A DNA stretch of 60,198 nucleotides from Gnetum montanum. Its lineage: Eukaryota; Streptophyta; Gnetopsida; Gnetales; Gnetaceae. The stretch covers positions 379,043 through 439,240 of the forward strand of contig MNCI01004786.1 of NCBI GenBank assembly GCA_015680685.1, written 5' to 3'. Both the position numbers and the translations under genes were made by a program. Numbering within the stretch: the first letter of the stretch is position 1; each line of letters opens with the position of its first letter. The notes below the pieces were generated by a model. That model saw only the letters and a list, made by a program, of their open reading frames with translations, did not search any database and had not been told where the DNA came from. Below, piece after piece: positions 12,161 to 23,314 of this stretch.

Positions 12161-13612
12161 ATTTTTGATGAATTTTTCTTGAAAAAAATGAGTCAAATGG
12201 AATGGTTAGAAGATGGAATGGTTAGAAGATATTAAGCTTTTCCAAAGGATCTTGGAGTAGTCATGATGCTCAGATTTCAAAAAATTAGCATTCAAAGTCC
12301 ATAAAGAAGGAATCTGAGGCAATGAAGGTTTATCAAGTGTATTCGATATATGGACAGGTTATTGAACTTAAAGAAACTAAACATTGAATTTTGAAGTGTT
12401 GTAGAATTCCAAGATGATGTGGATTTGATTTTCAAGTATGAGACACAACAATTATACAAGTGGATCCTTCCTAAAGCAAGCTCTAGCCCTTAGTGCCCTT
12501 GTAAAACATACATGTCTCTCAAAACACACATGTTTCTACCACCAAAATGGGGAGATAACACTATATCATTCAAAACTATGGAATAATGACAAAAAAATGA
12601 TTTGAAATGGAGTTAGAAGGGATTGTAGAGATTGGGATGTAAGTTATTTTACCATAGGCATAATGAATCTTTGTGTGTAAGATGTGGGTAAAGAAATCAT
12701 CAGCCTTTTCATCCAAGATCAAGACCAAGTTCACACCACTTTCAATGACATTGCATTATGTCTTCTTGATAACTAACCACTATGAAACTATCACTATTGC
12801 AAGAGGCATTATCACTTAGCATGTTGTTCAAGGAAGCAGTTTATTAAATGCACTTTCTTCTTTTCTTTTAGATTTCTAAGAAGCCACCTACCTTCAAGCA
12901 TGAGTAACATGTCTTTCCAATGGAAACCCCAAAAATTTTATTCAATGCATGTATTTTATTTTTAACTATGTCAACCTTACCAAAGAACTACCTTTAGGCA
13001 TGGGTAACATGTCTTTCTAGTGACATGGTAAGGTAGCACTTATTGTACTCTTACTTCCATTTTTCATTCGATCTTCAAGAAAATAATATCATTCTAACAA
13101 CGGGATAAGATTCATTATAGTAGTTCAAAAGAATCCAAAAATCCCCTTGATGTCACACCCTTTTCATTCCCATTTGGTTCTTCACTTTTCTATCTAGGCC
13201 TAATGATCACAAGTTTATTTTAGTTTTATTGTGGAAAAGAATGTCATTATGACCATGGTAAAAACATTTTATTATTGGAATTGGCTGGATGGATGTGATG
13301 GTCTCACTGTATATAAAGTCAATTTTCCCATAATTTAATAACATAGAGCAATCTTCACCTTATTGGAACTACATCTTTCTTTATTCTTTTGCACTTATTG
13401 AAAAATTAACCAATTATGTACAAGAAAAATAATGGCAAAGTATAAGAAAAATTGTAAAAGATAGTAAAAATTTCAAAAATAGCAAGAATAAGAAAAGTAT
13501 AGGAAGAACATAAAATACCAAAGAATGGAAAATGATTTAAGAATTGGAAAAGGTATAAAACAATGAAAAAATATCAAAGAATATAGAAAATGAGTAAGAA
13601 AAAAAAAGATTC
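12161..13612 (-). repeat. Post-pol spacer of element 2
   Basis: This matches the spacer of element A (1122-2754) in opposite orientation: a T-rich opening with ATTCTTT-like words (13200-13610 read on minus), then AAGATGTAGTTC, and the word CATGTTACCCATGCC near 12895-13020. No conserved frame. Its right edge at 13612/13613 joins an LTR-like segment of another element without the expected pol end. Confidence 0.6.
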
Positions 13613-13915
13613 AGTACAATCCTTGAATAAAGATCCATACACTCAATGACTCTTGCTGCGGGCACTCAAGGAAAAATATTCCAACTTTTGAATGGAAAAA
13701 ATGCAAGAGCTTTGCTACTATTGAAATCTTGACTCCCCATAAATGTGGCTATTAGGTGCGTATTTTTAGGTGATGGACAGACACTATGTCAATGAGGCAT
13801 CGTTGACATAGGTCAAGATGCGTCGACAGGGCCTCATTGACAAGGCCTCATTTACGCAATTGGATGCCTTGATGAGGCCTCGACAATGCAGCTGTTGACC
13901 ATCATTGACTTTTGT
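13613..13915 (-). repeat. Truncated LTR or LTR-derived internal promoter of element 2b
   Basis: From 13613 to about 13860 this aligns well by eye with 22435-22670 inside the 5' LTR: both hold GATCCATACAC, GCAAGAGCTTT, GACTCCCC and a TATA-like position (TATTTTTAGGTGATG against TATTTATAGGTGACG). From 13860 to 13915 the match fades, where the LTR start TGATGAG should be. It could be a 3' LTR that has lost its outer two thirds, or an LTR-like internal promoter placed as at 52400-52560. Both readings fit. Confidence 0.7.
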
Positions 13916-15469
13916 CAAACTTTCAAAATACAAGGAATTTTTTTATGAAATTTTTTGATGAAATTAGGGTCAAATGAAAGCTTAGGAAATCAAGAATAGT
14001 ATGAAATCATGAGAAGAGGGTGTTGAAGTTCATAAATTTAAAAAAATGGAGAAAATTAATTTAATGGATGAATGCAATGAAAGATTAAGGAGTACTGAGC
14101 AGTTTACACAATGGAACCTTAACTAATCAAGCCAAAAGCTATGGAAGTGGGTCCTCACCATAGTAGGCTAATGCCCCTTTTGCCCTTGCATAACCTCAAC
14201 TAAGGAGTATATGGGCCCCATAGTTGATTTAATGATCATTACAAGTTAAGGACCAACCCAAAAGAATCCACTCAAGAATCCCAACACGTCAGATTAAGAC
14301 ATAGAGCATAACATAGAACCTAGCAGTGAGGTGAGTTATGGTAGCATGGATGGATGATAGAGAAGGTGGAATGGAGTTCCAAATTAAGATCATAAAAAGT
14401 CCCTTGTGGAATTGTGGTTAAAATGACCCGAGAAGTTCCATCCTTAGTCTAGACCAAATCCATCCACTTTCAGTGACTTTGCATCATCACTCTAAGACCA
14501 ATCCACTCACTTGAGACACAAGAGTGTCCCTACAAAACAACCACCATTCCACAAAGAGGACAAAAAAAGTAGGAAGTGAGAGAGAAAGGGCCTTAGTTAG
14601 AAGGGACCTTCAGGCATAGGTGTATGTCTTTTGAGTTCCATAACCAGTGCTTATAGCCCTTTTATTTGTCTAATGGATGTGCTTTGAATTTTCATTGTTT
14701 TATTTTTATTTATCTTTTTTTTTTTTTGAAATGGGAACCACACCATGCAAGGACTTATTCATGTCAAAGGGGTGTGCTTTGAATTCCCATAATTTCTTTT
14801 TTAATGATGGAAGCCACACCATGCAACAATGTTATTTTTCTTCCTATCATTAGGTGGTATGGAATGCTAAGAAGTCTGCGAACAAACACTCAAGGACTCA
14901 AGCAAGAAGAAGAGTACAAAGAGTATTGAGTCCCCTTGAAGTCACACCCTTTACAAACCTTTGGATCCTTCCTAATTCCAAAACTACCAAGGTCACTAAT
15001 TGATTAAAAGTTTCTTTTAATGAAAAAGGGACCTCAAATTCCTAGAACAAGGAAAACCATAGAGTTCTTTGGATGGGTGGATGACATGGACTCACTGCCT
15101 GTCCCATGAAAAATAAACCATGTCAAAGTTATCAGACATCAAAATTCAAAAATAGAAACCAAACATCGACAATCACACATTAAGCACAAACCATCATTAG
15201 TAAACAGCAACAGCAGCATTGTGTCCTGCAACAATAAAGCAGATTTATTAACAAAGATGAGAAAATATCACACTTAATCAAAAGAAACACAAGAAAAAAA
15301 TAAAGTAAAATATATAAGAAAGTGTAAAATAATCAAGAAAAATTAAATGTACTAAAAATGGTATAAATTAGAAAAATTTTAAAATAAAAAATTTGTAAAA
15401 TCAAAAATGTGAAAAATAAAAAGGGTAGCAAAACTGAGAGGCCATGGTAATGGTTAACACAAATGGCCA
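13916..15469 (-). repeat. Post-pol spacer of element 2b with imperfect duplication
   Basis: On the minus strand this matches the spacer of the complete element: shared blocks GTGAGTCCA then GTCATCCACCCATCCA, GTGTGACTTCAAGGGGA, and the word TTGCATGGTGTGG with CAAAGCACACCCC. The last pair occurs twice (copies near 14738 and 14814, spacing 76), as it does at 51477 and 51572 in the complete element. No conserved coding frame. Confidence 0.6.
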
Positions 15470-15482
15470 TCTCCCCCATGAC
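15470..15482 (-). promoter_or_regulatory. Polypurine-like tract at the end of pol, element 2b
   Basis: AGTCATGGGGGAG on the minus strand lies right after pol. It equals the tract at the end of pol in the other two elements and the polypurine tract before their 3' LTRs. Use as a second plus-strand primer is a hypothesis. Confidence 0.45.
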
Positions 15483-15619
15483 TGAGTTGGAAGGAGGAGA
15501 TCTGAAAAATAGAATGTGGGTGCCCATCCGGTGAGGCGGTAGTTACACTAGCTTATCTTTGTTCTAGGAAAGGTTTAATTTGTTGAATATTGATCAACTG
15601 CTTTTTATTCAGGCTATCA

Positions 15620-16725
15620 GGTTTGTAAATTATCATGGCCCTAGAGGGAAAGGTTTGATCAATTATATAAGGTCCCTTCTATAATGTTTGAAATTTTTCC
15701 TTTTGAGGTACATGTGTGGGGTTCTAGTAGAGGACCTTATCTCCTAGTTGAAACCTTACTTTCCTAATTCTAAGGTTGTGGCATTTCTTACTAAATGTCT
15801 TGTTCACCTCATTCAAAGATAGGGCCACTAAATGATTTTCATCTAGCACATTCAGATTGATCAATCTTTTCTTTTGTGGTAAACTTAGGTCAAGGTTCAG
15901 ATCATAGGTTGCTGAGAGTGTACGGAGCTCAAATTGAATTTGGAGTGTTGGAAGTTTCCTGTACACTAACTCATAGGGAGAATATCCAATAGGAAGTTTC
16001 CAAGTTGATTGATAAGCTCAAAGAGAATCATTAAGTTTTCCGCTCTAATCCTTCCTATATTTGCTAATGGTTTGCATTAATATTTTTGTAATCTCCTAGT
16101 TGGTTACCTTTGCTTGACCATTGGCTTTGGGTGGTAAGGTGTTGTTAATTTATGTTCTACCCCCAAGCATTACATTAATTTTCTAAATGTGGCACTTGTG
16201 AAATGAGTCCAATTATTAGAAATTAGTGAACGCAACACCCCAAACCTATTTACAATATGTTGTTGTATAAATCTAGCAGTAGTGGATAATGTGCAATCTA
16301 TAATGGCTACTGCTTCAGCCCATGTTGTGCAATAGTAAACTGCTACTATAATATACTTTTTCCTGTTAGACATGGATGTGATGAGACCCATGAAGTCAAC
16401 ACCCCATATGTCAAAAGAGTCAAGTGGTTGAATCCACTATTGAGGACCTTCCATAGGAGCGGTCATCCCCCCATCATGTTGACAACATTCACAAGACTTG
16501 ACAAACTAGTGAGAATTCCTAAAGATTGTGGGCTAATAGTATCCTACCATTAGGATTTTTATGGTCATACATCTCCCTACATATTGGCCTCCACAAGGTC
16601 CTTCATGAGCATCCTGGAGAATGCATAGTTGATCTTCGTCAAGGATACACCAACAGATCAAACCATCAGCACACACCTTGTAAAGGTGTCCATTGATTTC
16701 CATGAAGTATTTGACCTAATGAAGA
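15620..16725 (-). pseudogene. Integrase of element 2b, decayed
   Basis: Read on minus: N-terminal piece MEINGHLYKVCADGL, the zinc-binding H2C2 region with DAHEGPCGGQY and SCECCQHDGGMT, then the core with FDIWGVDFMGLI, YYCTTWAEAVAI, NRFGVLRSLISNNWTHF and TTPYHP, and the C-terminal part 15724-15966 (LPTLQIQFELRTLSATYDL, LNVLDENHLVALS). The first catalytic Asp (VDFMG) is kept, but the second (SDNG) reads SNNW. Stops and a frameshift near 16140 break the frame. The 50-60% divergent but collinear copy at 49560-50560 supports the assignment. Confidence 0.85.
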
Positions 16726-16730
16726 AATTG

Positions 16731-17240
16731 TTACTTCTTCCTAAAATTCAAGTCTTGTGGCATCTCTTGAGTGAGAAGATATGTGAGGATGTCATTATAC
16801 CATACTGGTTTTTCAGGTGTTTGTTCATTTATTGCTCCAGTAAAGAGGAGTTCATCTAGAAATTGATCAAAGAGCAGGCTCTCCTCCTCTTTGTTATCCC
16901 ATCTTAAGCAAAGAAGATGGTCAATGATCACATTCTCAGTCCCTTTTTGATCTACCATAGTAAGAATGAATTCTTGCAAGATCACAAGCCACCATATAAC
17001 ACGAGGGTTCACCATCGACATATTCATAAGAAAGTGAATTGCACTATGGTCCATATGTATGAATACTTTGTAACCTAGCACATAATGTCTAAACGTTTCT
17101 AGCGCATACACCACTGCCATTAATTCCTTCTTCATGGTGGTGTAATTTAATTGTGCTCCCACAATGCTTCGACTCATGCGATGGATATAATATGGACATT
17201 TCTTATCATCCATCTATGTGAGTACTACTTCCAAAGCATA
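16731..17240 (-). pseudogene. RNase H domain of element 2b
   Basis: RNase H removes the RNA strand of the cDNA hybrid. The longest open piece of this pol (16731-17213) reads MDDKKCPYYIHRMSRSIVG, LNYTTMKKELMAVVYALE, FRHYVLGYKVFIHMDHSAI, and ends in VDQKGTENVIIDHL. It is collinear with the copy at 48875-49370. In Athila-like pols this domain lies between RT and integrase, as here. The open piece begins inside the domain; its upstream part continues in a broken frame to about 17400. Confidence 0.85.
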
Positions 17241-18353
17241 GTTAGATGTGTCTGTCATGATATGGAATGGTTTGAACCAATCTAGTGCTCATAGGGTTAG
17301 TGTTTCTATGAGTTTCTCTTTTAATTATTGGAATGTGTTTTCACATTTCTTGGTCCAAATGAAAAATGCATCTTTCTTTGTAAGTTCTACCAACGGCTTT
17401 GCAATCTTAGAGAAATTCTGAATAAAGCATCAGTAGTAACCAATGTGTCCAAGGAATGATCGAACATCTTTAATGATCTCTAGTTGGCATGTTATTCCTT
17501 AGATGACCCTTATTTTTTCTAAGTCTACCTCAATCCGTTTTTGCCAAATTCAGTGCCTTAGCACAATTCCTTCTTAAACCATGAGATGGCTCTTTTGCTA
17601 ATTGAGCGGTAGGTTTGTCTCAACACATCTCTTTAGTACTTGCTCAAGTGCATCCAAGGCTTGCTCAAATGTAGCTCCATAGGTGAAGAAGTTGTTCATG
17701 AAACCTTTAACACCACTACTGATTTTTTTTTTTTGAAAGATACTAAGAACCAAACGTTGAAATGTTGCAAGACCATTGCATAGGCCAAATGACATCTCAC
17801 AGTATGTAAAATTTCCCCAGGGACTTGTGAATGTTGTCTTGGCCTTGTCTTCTAATGTAATTTGGATTTGGTTATAGCCACTATAACCATCCCAAAAACT
17901 ATAATAACAATGTTAGGATATGGTGTATAATACATGATTCGCAAATGGCAAAGGAAAGTGATCTTTAAATGTTGCCATATTTAACAACCTAAAGTCAAGG
18001 CAAACGCACCATTTACCATCCTTCTTTAGTATAATTACGAGTGGGCTAACCCACTCGCTATCCATGATTGGATAGATAAACCCCACCTTGAGGAGTTTCT
18101 CTATTTCCTCCTTAATGATTTTCTTTAATTTGGGATTTAGCTGCCTCTGCAACTGCCTTCTAGGCTTCATGGACGGGTCAGTGTAGATGTGGTGTTGGCA
18201 TATCCTTAGATCGACTCCTATTAGCTCTGGATATGACCAAGTAAATTTTGTTGACCATTTATTTACCACTTTCAACAACTTTTCTTTTTGTTCAGGAGCA
18301 AGTTTGGCATTAATGATGATCGGTTTACCATTCTTTAAAATTGCATACTCCAT
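17241..18353 (-). pseudogene. Reverse transcriptase of element 2b, active site lost
   Basis: The N-terminal part (17913-18353) reads MEYAILKNGKPIIINAK, LLKVVNKWSTKFTWSYPEL, SEWVSPLVIILKKDGKW, LDFRLLNMATFKDHFPLPF. The palm part (17598-17795) reads MSFGLCNGLATFQRL and FMNNFFTYGATFEQALD. The YVDD-type box, FMDD in the other copy, is FMNN here (17691-17702), so both active-site Asp are Asn. Between the two open pieces the frame is broken around 17800-17910. It cannot be catalytic. Confidence 0.9.
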
Positions 18354-18559
18354 TCCAATTGGTAAATTTTTTAGTTCTAAGGGCTCCTACTTAAAATGAT
18401 CAGGGATCTCCAACTCTCCTCAACAGTTATCATCATCTTCATTAGAGAGTTGGGAATGGACTTGTTCAATTTTGTCCATGCCTTCTACATATGCACAAGT
18501 TAAGCTCTTAGTTGGCTCCATGCATATTGTGCTACTATCTGAATCAACTATCAACCACT

Positions 18560-19150
18560 AGGTGGCCTCCTGCTTTTTGGCTGCTGCATACAAACATTGT
18601 TGAATATTAATTTCTTGCACACACCGATTGCATGCCTTAATATATGTGTTTTTTATGGACCAAATTTTTTGCACGCAATTGCACCTGTTGTCGCTATATG
18701 CGATGCATGGAATATGCTTCTTCTCAATTTTTCTTAATTCATTCTCCTTAGATATTTCAAGAGATAAGTCCTTTATACCCATTCATGCATTGACCGTGCT
18801 TAGCCAAGCCCTTTCCATGATGATGGGGAAGTCACTTTTGCAGTTATTCACCTTGATTACCAAAAAAGAAATAGGATAGGACCACCCACAAACTATGGTC
18901 ACAATGTCCTCTACTAATCCTAAAGGGACCATAATCAATAGATCTACTAATTCTAAATGGATGTTGCTCTTCTTAAGAGGTGGTAGGTTCCAGGCTTTGT
19001 ACATATCATGGGATATGACGTTAACTCTAGAACCAAAGTCAAGAAGAGCCTTACATAAATCTTGTCTAGCAATCTGTCAAAAGATGAGCAGACCTCCTAG
19101 ATTAGCTCTTTTTGTAGGAAGGTTGCCAACCTTGATCCAGTCAGAGATTG
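18560..19150 (-). pseudogene. Aspartic protease region of element 2b
   Basis: Read on minus: LLDFGSRVNVISHDMYKAW near the active site (DTG-type motif changed to DFGS), then LKKSNIHLELVDLLIMVPLG, LVEDIVTIVCGWSYPISFLV, and FPIIMERAWLSTVNA, the strand before the conserved hydrophobic-Gly of retropepsins (Gly changed to Glu). A linker to RT follows (MGIKDLSLEISKENELRK, IPCIAYSDNRCNC). The copy at 46209-46720 is collinear. Frames shift twice. Confidence 0.8.
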
Positions 19151-19199
19151 CATAAGTTAACATTACAGTGCGGATCCTAGATAGCACTTGGTTTGAAGG

Positions 19200-21633
19200 T
19201 TGCTCGAAGGTATTTGATGCAAAGGATAAGGGTACTGCAGATACAGGGTGATAAGCCAGAGTGGATTGTGAGGGCTGGAGAGGAATGCTGGACCGAAAGA
19301 AAGGTCATTTTCTTAATCAATTATCCAGACCACTTGGTTGAAAAACTGGTTGTGAGTGTACAGCCCTTGTAGCATTTCGTTGCTGCGACTATGGAGGAAT
19401 TTCACCCTACATGGATGGAGCAAGAGGTAACTAAGTTAAAGTTGGAGGTGTAGGTGCAAAGGGATATGAAGGATGATAAGGATACTGATATGGGTTTTCC
19501 CATCGAGTAGATGGTGAATGTGTTTAGTGGTACTCGAGAGGGTAATAGTGATGCTGGAATGATGCATGACTTGCTAAACTTCTAGGAGAGACAGGTTGCT
19601 GAACATAATACATGTATGGATTTGGTTACCTATAAGGGTACTGCTCCCTTGGTGGTGGCATTCCCCACAATTGTGGTTGGTACCACTATTGGTACTATTC
19701 ATAAGATTGTGAAGGAGTTCTGCTTGGATAGTAATCTTATTGTTGCTAGTGGAACTATCTTGGACTACCTTGAGGGTAAGGCAATCATCTTGGAGCTTTC
19801 CTATATGTTAGGTGGGGGTTCAATGCATACACTCCAAATTCTTGTAAATGTGAAACCACGAGGCAACATCCCTGTGGATGTTCATATTGATAGATGTCAC
19901 ATTCGGTTTCTTTATCAGATTTAGGCTCCACAACTTCCTCTATTGCAGTAGCTTTGCCCTTACCTCTTTGGTGGGCACATTCAGCTTCTTTTCACCATCT
20001 ACGATTACAATCACTATTTTTCTCTTTGGATTCTTCAGCAATCTTCAAAGTGGATTGAAACTTTTCATCCAAAGAGTCCCATAACTTGTCAACCTTGGCT
20101 GAAACGTCAAAAATATATTTTTGGATAGGCAAGGTCTTTCTGTTCACCACTTCATCAAGTGGTGACTCCTCCTTGTTACAAAATCAGACCTCTCATTTTC
20201 TGATGGATGGGTCCCTATTATACTCTTCAACACTCTTCATTTTTCATAGCTCACCTTCTTCTTTTGCTACCTGCTCAATTATCCTTTAGATATGATGAAC
20301 TATCATTTCAAACAACCTCCCTTGGGCATACACCCCAAGGATTCTTGTTTCTACCCTGAGCCCATCTATGATGTGGCAAAGTTGTTTCCTCTGAGAGTAA
20401 CCATGGCTAGGGCATCTATGTAAGAGGGAATAGTATCAAGTCATGGCAACATCCAAGGGTTCATGTGCTCCTTGTTTCCAACCTTGGATTTTCCTTCTTA
20501 GATTAGACACTCTAGAATACGTTTGATATTTGTCATTGAACAGTTCTAACATGGTACTCCATCTTCGGATAGATTTTAGTTCTAAGGACCAGTACCAACT
20601 TTTAGCTTCCTTAATGAGTGTCCTTGGAAAATTTTTAGTTTCTACTACTCATTCTCAATATTTTGTAAGGTACATGCATCTTGAAAAGCTTGTAGGTGTG
20701 TCTACAAATCTGAATTGTATCCCCCCTCAAATCTTGAAATATTATTCATATCTAGGCACTTGATCCAATTATCCTTCATGTGCCTAGTTGGAATCCTTAT
20801 TTGCCTCTGCAATGTTAAGCATACTTCAAGTCACTAGTAAAGGTTCATCATCATCACTGTGTTGATGACATCGATGATGATTTCGACCACCCCTTTAGTT
20901 TTGGTGGCCTTCACGGTCATTATTTCATCGATCACCTTCATCACGGTTGTTTTGATGGTGGCTTTCATGAGAACCATCAAATGAAGAGGAATGTTTGGAA
21001 TCAAATGAAGAGGATGAAGAGGAAGGTGGACCACCACCACCACTACGGTGTTTTCCACCACTCTTACACTTTTTACAATCTCCATCATTAGATCCCTTGT
21101 TATTTTGATGTTCACCTGAGTCCCTACTTTGGTTATCACTCTTCCTTGAACTCGGTTTATGAATAGTTGATTGTAGGGCCAAGTTCACACCCTCACCATC
21201 ATTAGTAGGGGGTGGAGAATCTTCATGTTGAGAACCTTCCAAGGGAGGATCCTCATTGTCCTCTTGATCTAGTAGGCATAGAATTAGTGTAATGTTTTCC
21301 CTTTGTGACTTCATGGAGTCTCTCCTAACGTTTATCTCACTTACATTGTGTTTCAATGGGACAATAGTTCCAAGTGTCATATCCATCCACAACGTACTCC
21401 TCTTGAAGATCTGCTATGCCCAACTTCTTAAGGGTTTTAATTAGCATCCTGGGCACAAATCTATCAAGGGAAAAAACAACATTGCCCTCCATATCACACC
21501 ATCGCATCTATTCATCCTGATGTAGGATGAAGGTGAAATTCGGCAAAAACTCATCTGGATAAGTGTATACCACCTTGCATTCCTGTGGGACTGGTGGTTT
21601 AGTATTGTCAAGCTTACAAGAAGAAGAAGACAT
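19200..21633 (-). pseudogene. Gag region of element 2b
   Basis: The ATG at 21631-21633 on minus gives MSSSSCKL and then PQECKVVYTYPDEFLPNF and FTFILHQDE, matched at 43650 in the complete element (MSSSHR, PQECQVVYTHPNEHVPEF). A Ser/Gly/His-rich low-complexity part follows (about 20925-21250), then the gag core (about 20300-20780), a C-terminal CDICQYEHP-like motif near 19870-19900, and a Pro/Gln/Tyr-rich tail to about 19200. Several stops and frame changes. Gag would form the virus-like particle. Confidence 0.7.
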
Positions 21634-21767
21634 TTTGTAAAACAAAATGAAATTGTTAGTGTGCTTTTATATTTTATGTATAGTGGGAATGTTATTGTCC
21701 TTAGGTTCATACAACGATATTAGTGATATCCACTTAGGTCTAAATAGTGCACGTTCCACAAACAAAG

Positions 21768-21785
21768 TCCCTGGCAATTGTGCCA
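21768..21785 (-). promoter_or_regulatory. Primer binding site, tRNA-Asp type
   Basis: On minus, TGGCACAATTGCCAGGGA begins one base after the 5' LTR end at 21787. The known plant tRNA-Asp PBS, recalled as TGGCGCCGTTGCCGGGGA, differs at a few positions, mostly C to T or G to A. The complete element has TGGCACCATTGCTAGGGA in the same place. Athila/Tat elements are known to use tRNA-Asp. Confidence 0.65.
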
Positions 21786-21786
21786 A

Positions 21787-22726
21787 TGATGAGTAGTGAG
21801 GTACCCCTACACCCAACCATACGAATCACAAGCGTTCATGCACGATCTGGTCAAATTTCGAGGACTTTATCGTTTCCAATGCACTAGCCTTTTAGGAAGT
21901 GAATCTAACCTTAAAGTCAATCGTTGTCCTCCCAATTACACTTGTGACGTTTGTTGGTATGGTTAAGTGTAATTGAGGCATCCGATTTTTATCATTTTGT
22001 ATTTTATATTTTGATGCTTGAAATGTAGATAAAAGGAGTTTAACTAACTAATCTAAATTACTAATTAACTAATCATTTAACTAAGTCTAACATAAGTATC
22101 TATTCCTACTTTCCATACACATCCTAAACCCACGTATCCACTGTTGGGCGACCAAACGCTATGCTATTGGGCGTACCAAGCAATAATGTTGTTGGGATTA
22201 CCAAGTGAATATGTGTTATGCTCAAAGTAGTCGTACTTATGTGTTTAATCTATCTAGCTTAATAATTTCATAAACTCAATTGCTGGAAAATATTTGCGTA
22301 ATAATTGAGAATAATTGACAAATAATTGAAAACATTGAATGCATAAGTAAAATAGCTAATCTACCTAAAGTGTTGCAAGGTTTATCAGAAAGCTTGTCTT
22401 TATTACCACACACTGTTGTGCTCAGGTACAACAATGCTCAAATAAAGATCCATACACTTAATGACTCCTATTGCAGGCACTCATGAAAAAAATTCTAACT
22501 TTCAAATGATAAAAATGCAAGAGCTTTTCTACTACTGAAATTTGGACTCCCCGTAAATGCAGCTGGTAGGCATGTATTTATAGGTGACGAACAGACACCA
22601 TGTCAACGAGGCATCATTAACGCAAGTCGAGATGCATCGATGGGGCCTCGTGGATAAGGCCATGTCAACGCAGTCGACTACGTCAACAAGGCCTCATCGA
22701 CACAACCAACCAACAACAACTCATCA
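21787..22726 (-). repeat. 5' LTR of element 2b
   Basis: 940 bp, with perfect terminal inverted repeat TGATGAG / CTCATCA. On minus it starts TGATGAGTTGTTG (22726) and ends GTGTAGGGGTACCTCACTACTCATCA-like at 21787. A TATA box (CCTATAAATAC on minus) lies at about 22567-22577. U3 contains repeated words such as GATGAGGCC and GTCGACTGCG. It is followed by a PBS and gag, as expected for a 5' LTR. Confidence 0.9.
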
Positions 22727-22887
22727 CATGAGCCACAATATTAGAACATGAGTGGTGATTTAGATACTAAGAGCTTACTATGGATTATGGTCTTTGAAAA
22801 CAAGAAAATAAATCTAACTAAAGATATCATAGGTCGTGATCTAAAAAGCCTTAGAAATTTTTGAGTCATGAATCTTTTCACAAGCGT

Positions 22888-23104
22888 ACCATGAATCATG
22901 GAGAATTTGCCTAAATTGATGTATTCATCATGAGGTGACCATGAGTCATGGTTGAAGATCTCAAATAATCATGACTTAACCATTAGTCGTGGTTGACACC
23001 ATGAGTTGACTATGAGTCATGGTTATCAAAAAATTAATTCCTACAATACCATGAGTTATGGTGAACTTGTGGTTTGTTCTTCTACAATACCACAAGTCAT
23101 GGTT
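22888..23104. repeat. Cluster of short palindromic repeats
   Basis: Six copies of a 16-base near-palindrome close to ACCATGAGTCATGGTT lie at about 22888, 22938, 22979, 23009, 23048 and 23089. The spacing is 30-50 bases and irregular, so it is not a CRISPR array. The word can form a hairpin or a symmetric protein site. No gene is visible around it. Confidence 0.7.
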
Positions 23105-23314
23105 AATGTGAAATTGATGAATATCTTGAGTTTTACAAGTCAAAATCGAATGAACTTTATATATATATATTAGCCTTAAGAAATTCTTCAATCTAGAACT
23201 CTGATATATGATGTAAGATGTCTTGATTAGTGGCAGATTCAATTAAATTTGATAGTGGCATTTTAACTTTTTGTCCTTATCATAAAATCTTGTGGATTTG
23301 TGATGAACTAACAT

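Larger units (their letters stand above)
13613..22726 (-). mobile_element. Athila-like Ty3/gypsy element 2b (5' LTR to LTR-like segment)
   Basis: The minus-strand order is 5' LTR (22726-21787), PBS, gag, protease, RT, RNase H, integrase, GTCATGGGGG tract, spacer, and an LTR-like segment that stops at 13613. Pol order PR-RT-RH-INT places it in Ty3/gypsy; the tRNA-Asp-type PBS and the pol motifs suggest the Athila/Tat branch. It has no env-like ORF of its own unless the one at 7330-11521 is counted across a rearranged junction. No target-site duplication can be paired, since the left end is truncated. Every gene carries stops or frameshifts. Confidence 0.8.

Noticed and set aside
18628-19155. 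Plus-strand frames opposite the protease
   Set aside because: Shadows of the minus-strand protease and linker, which match element 1.
20834-21139. Minus-strand frame with many Val, Met and His
   Set aside because: It overlaps the gag frame in another phase; the Ser/Gly/His frame is the one shared with element 1.
6259-22726. One single minus-strand element from the LTR at 6259 to the LTR at 22726
   Set aside because: The two LTRs have diverged far more than pol would suggest, and a separate LTR-like piece plus a second spacer start lie at 13612/13613. Two elements joined by rearrangement fit better.
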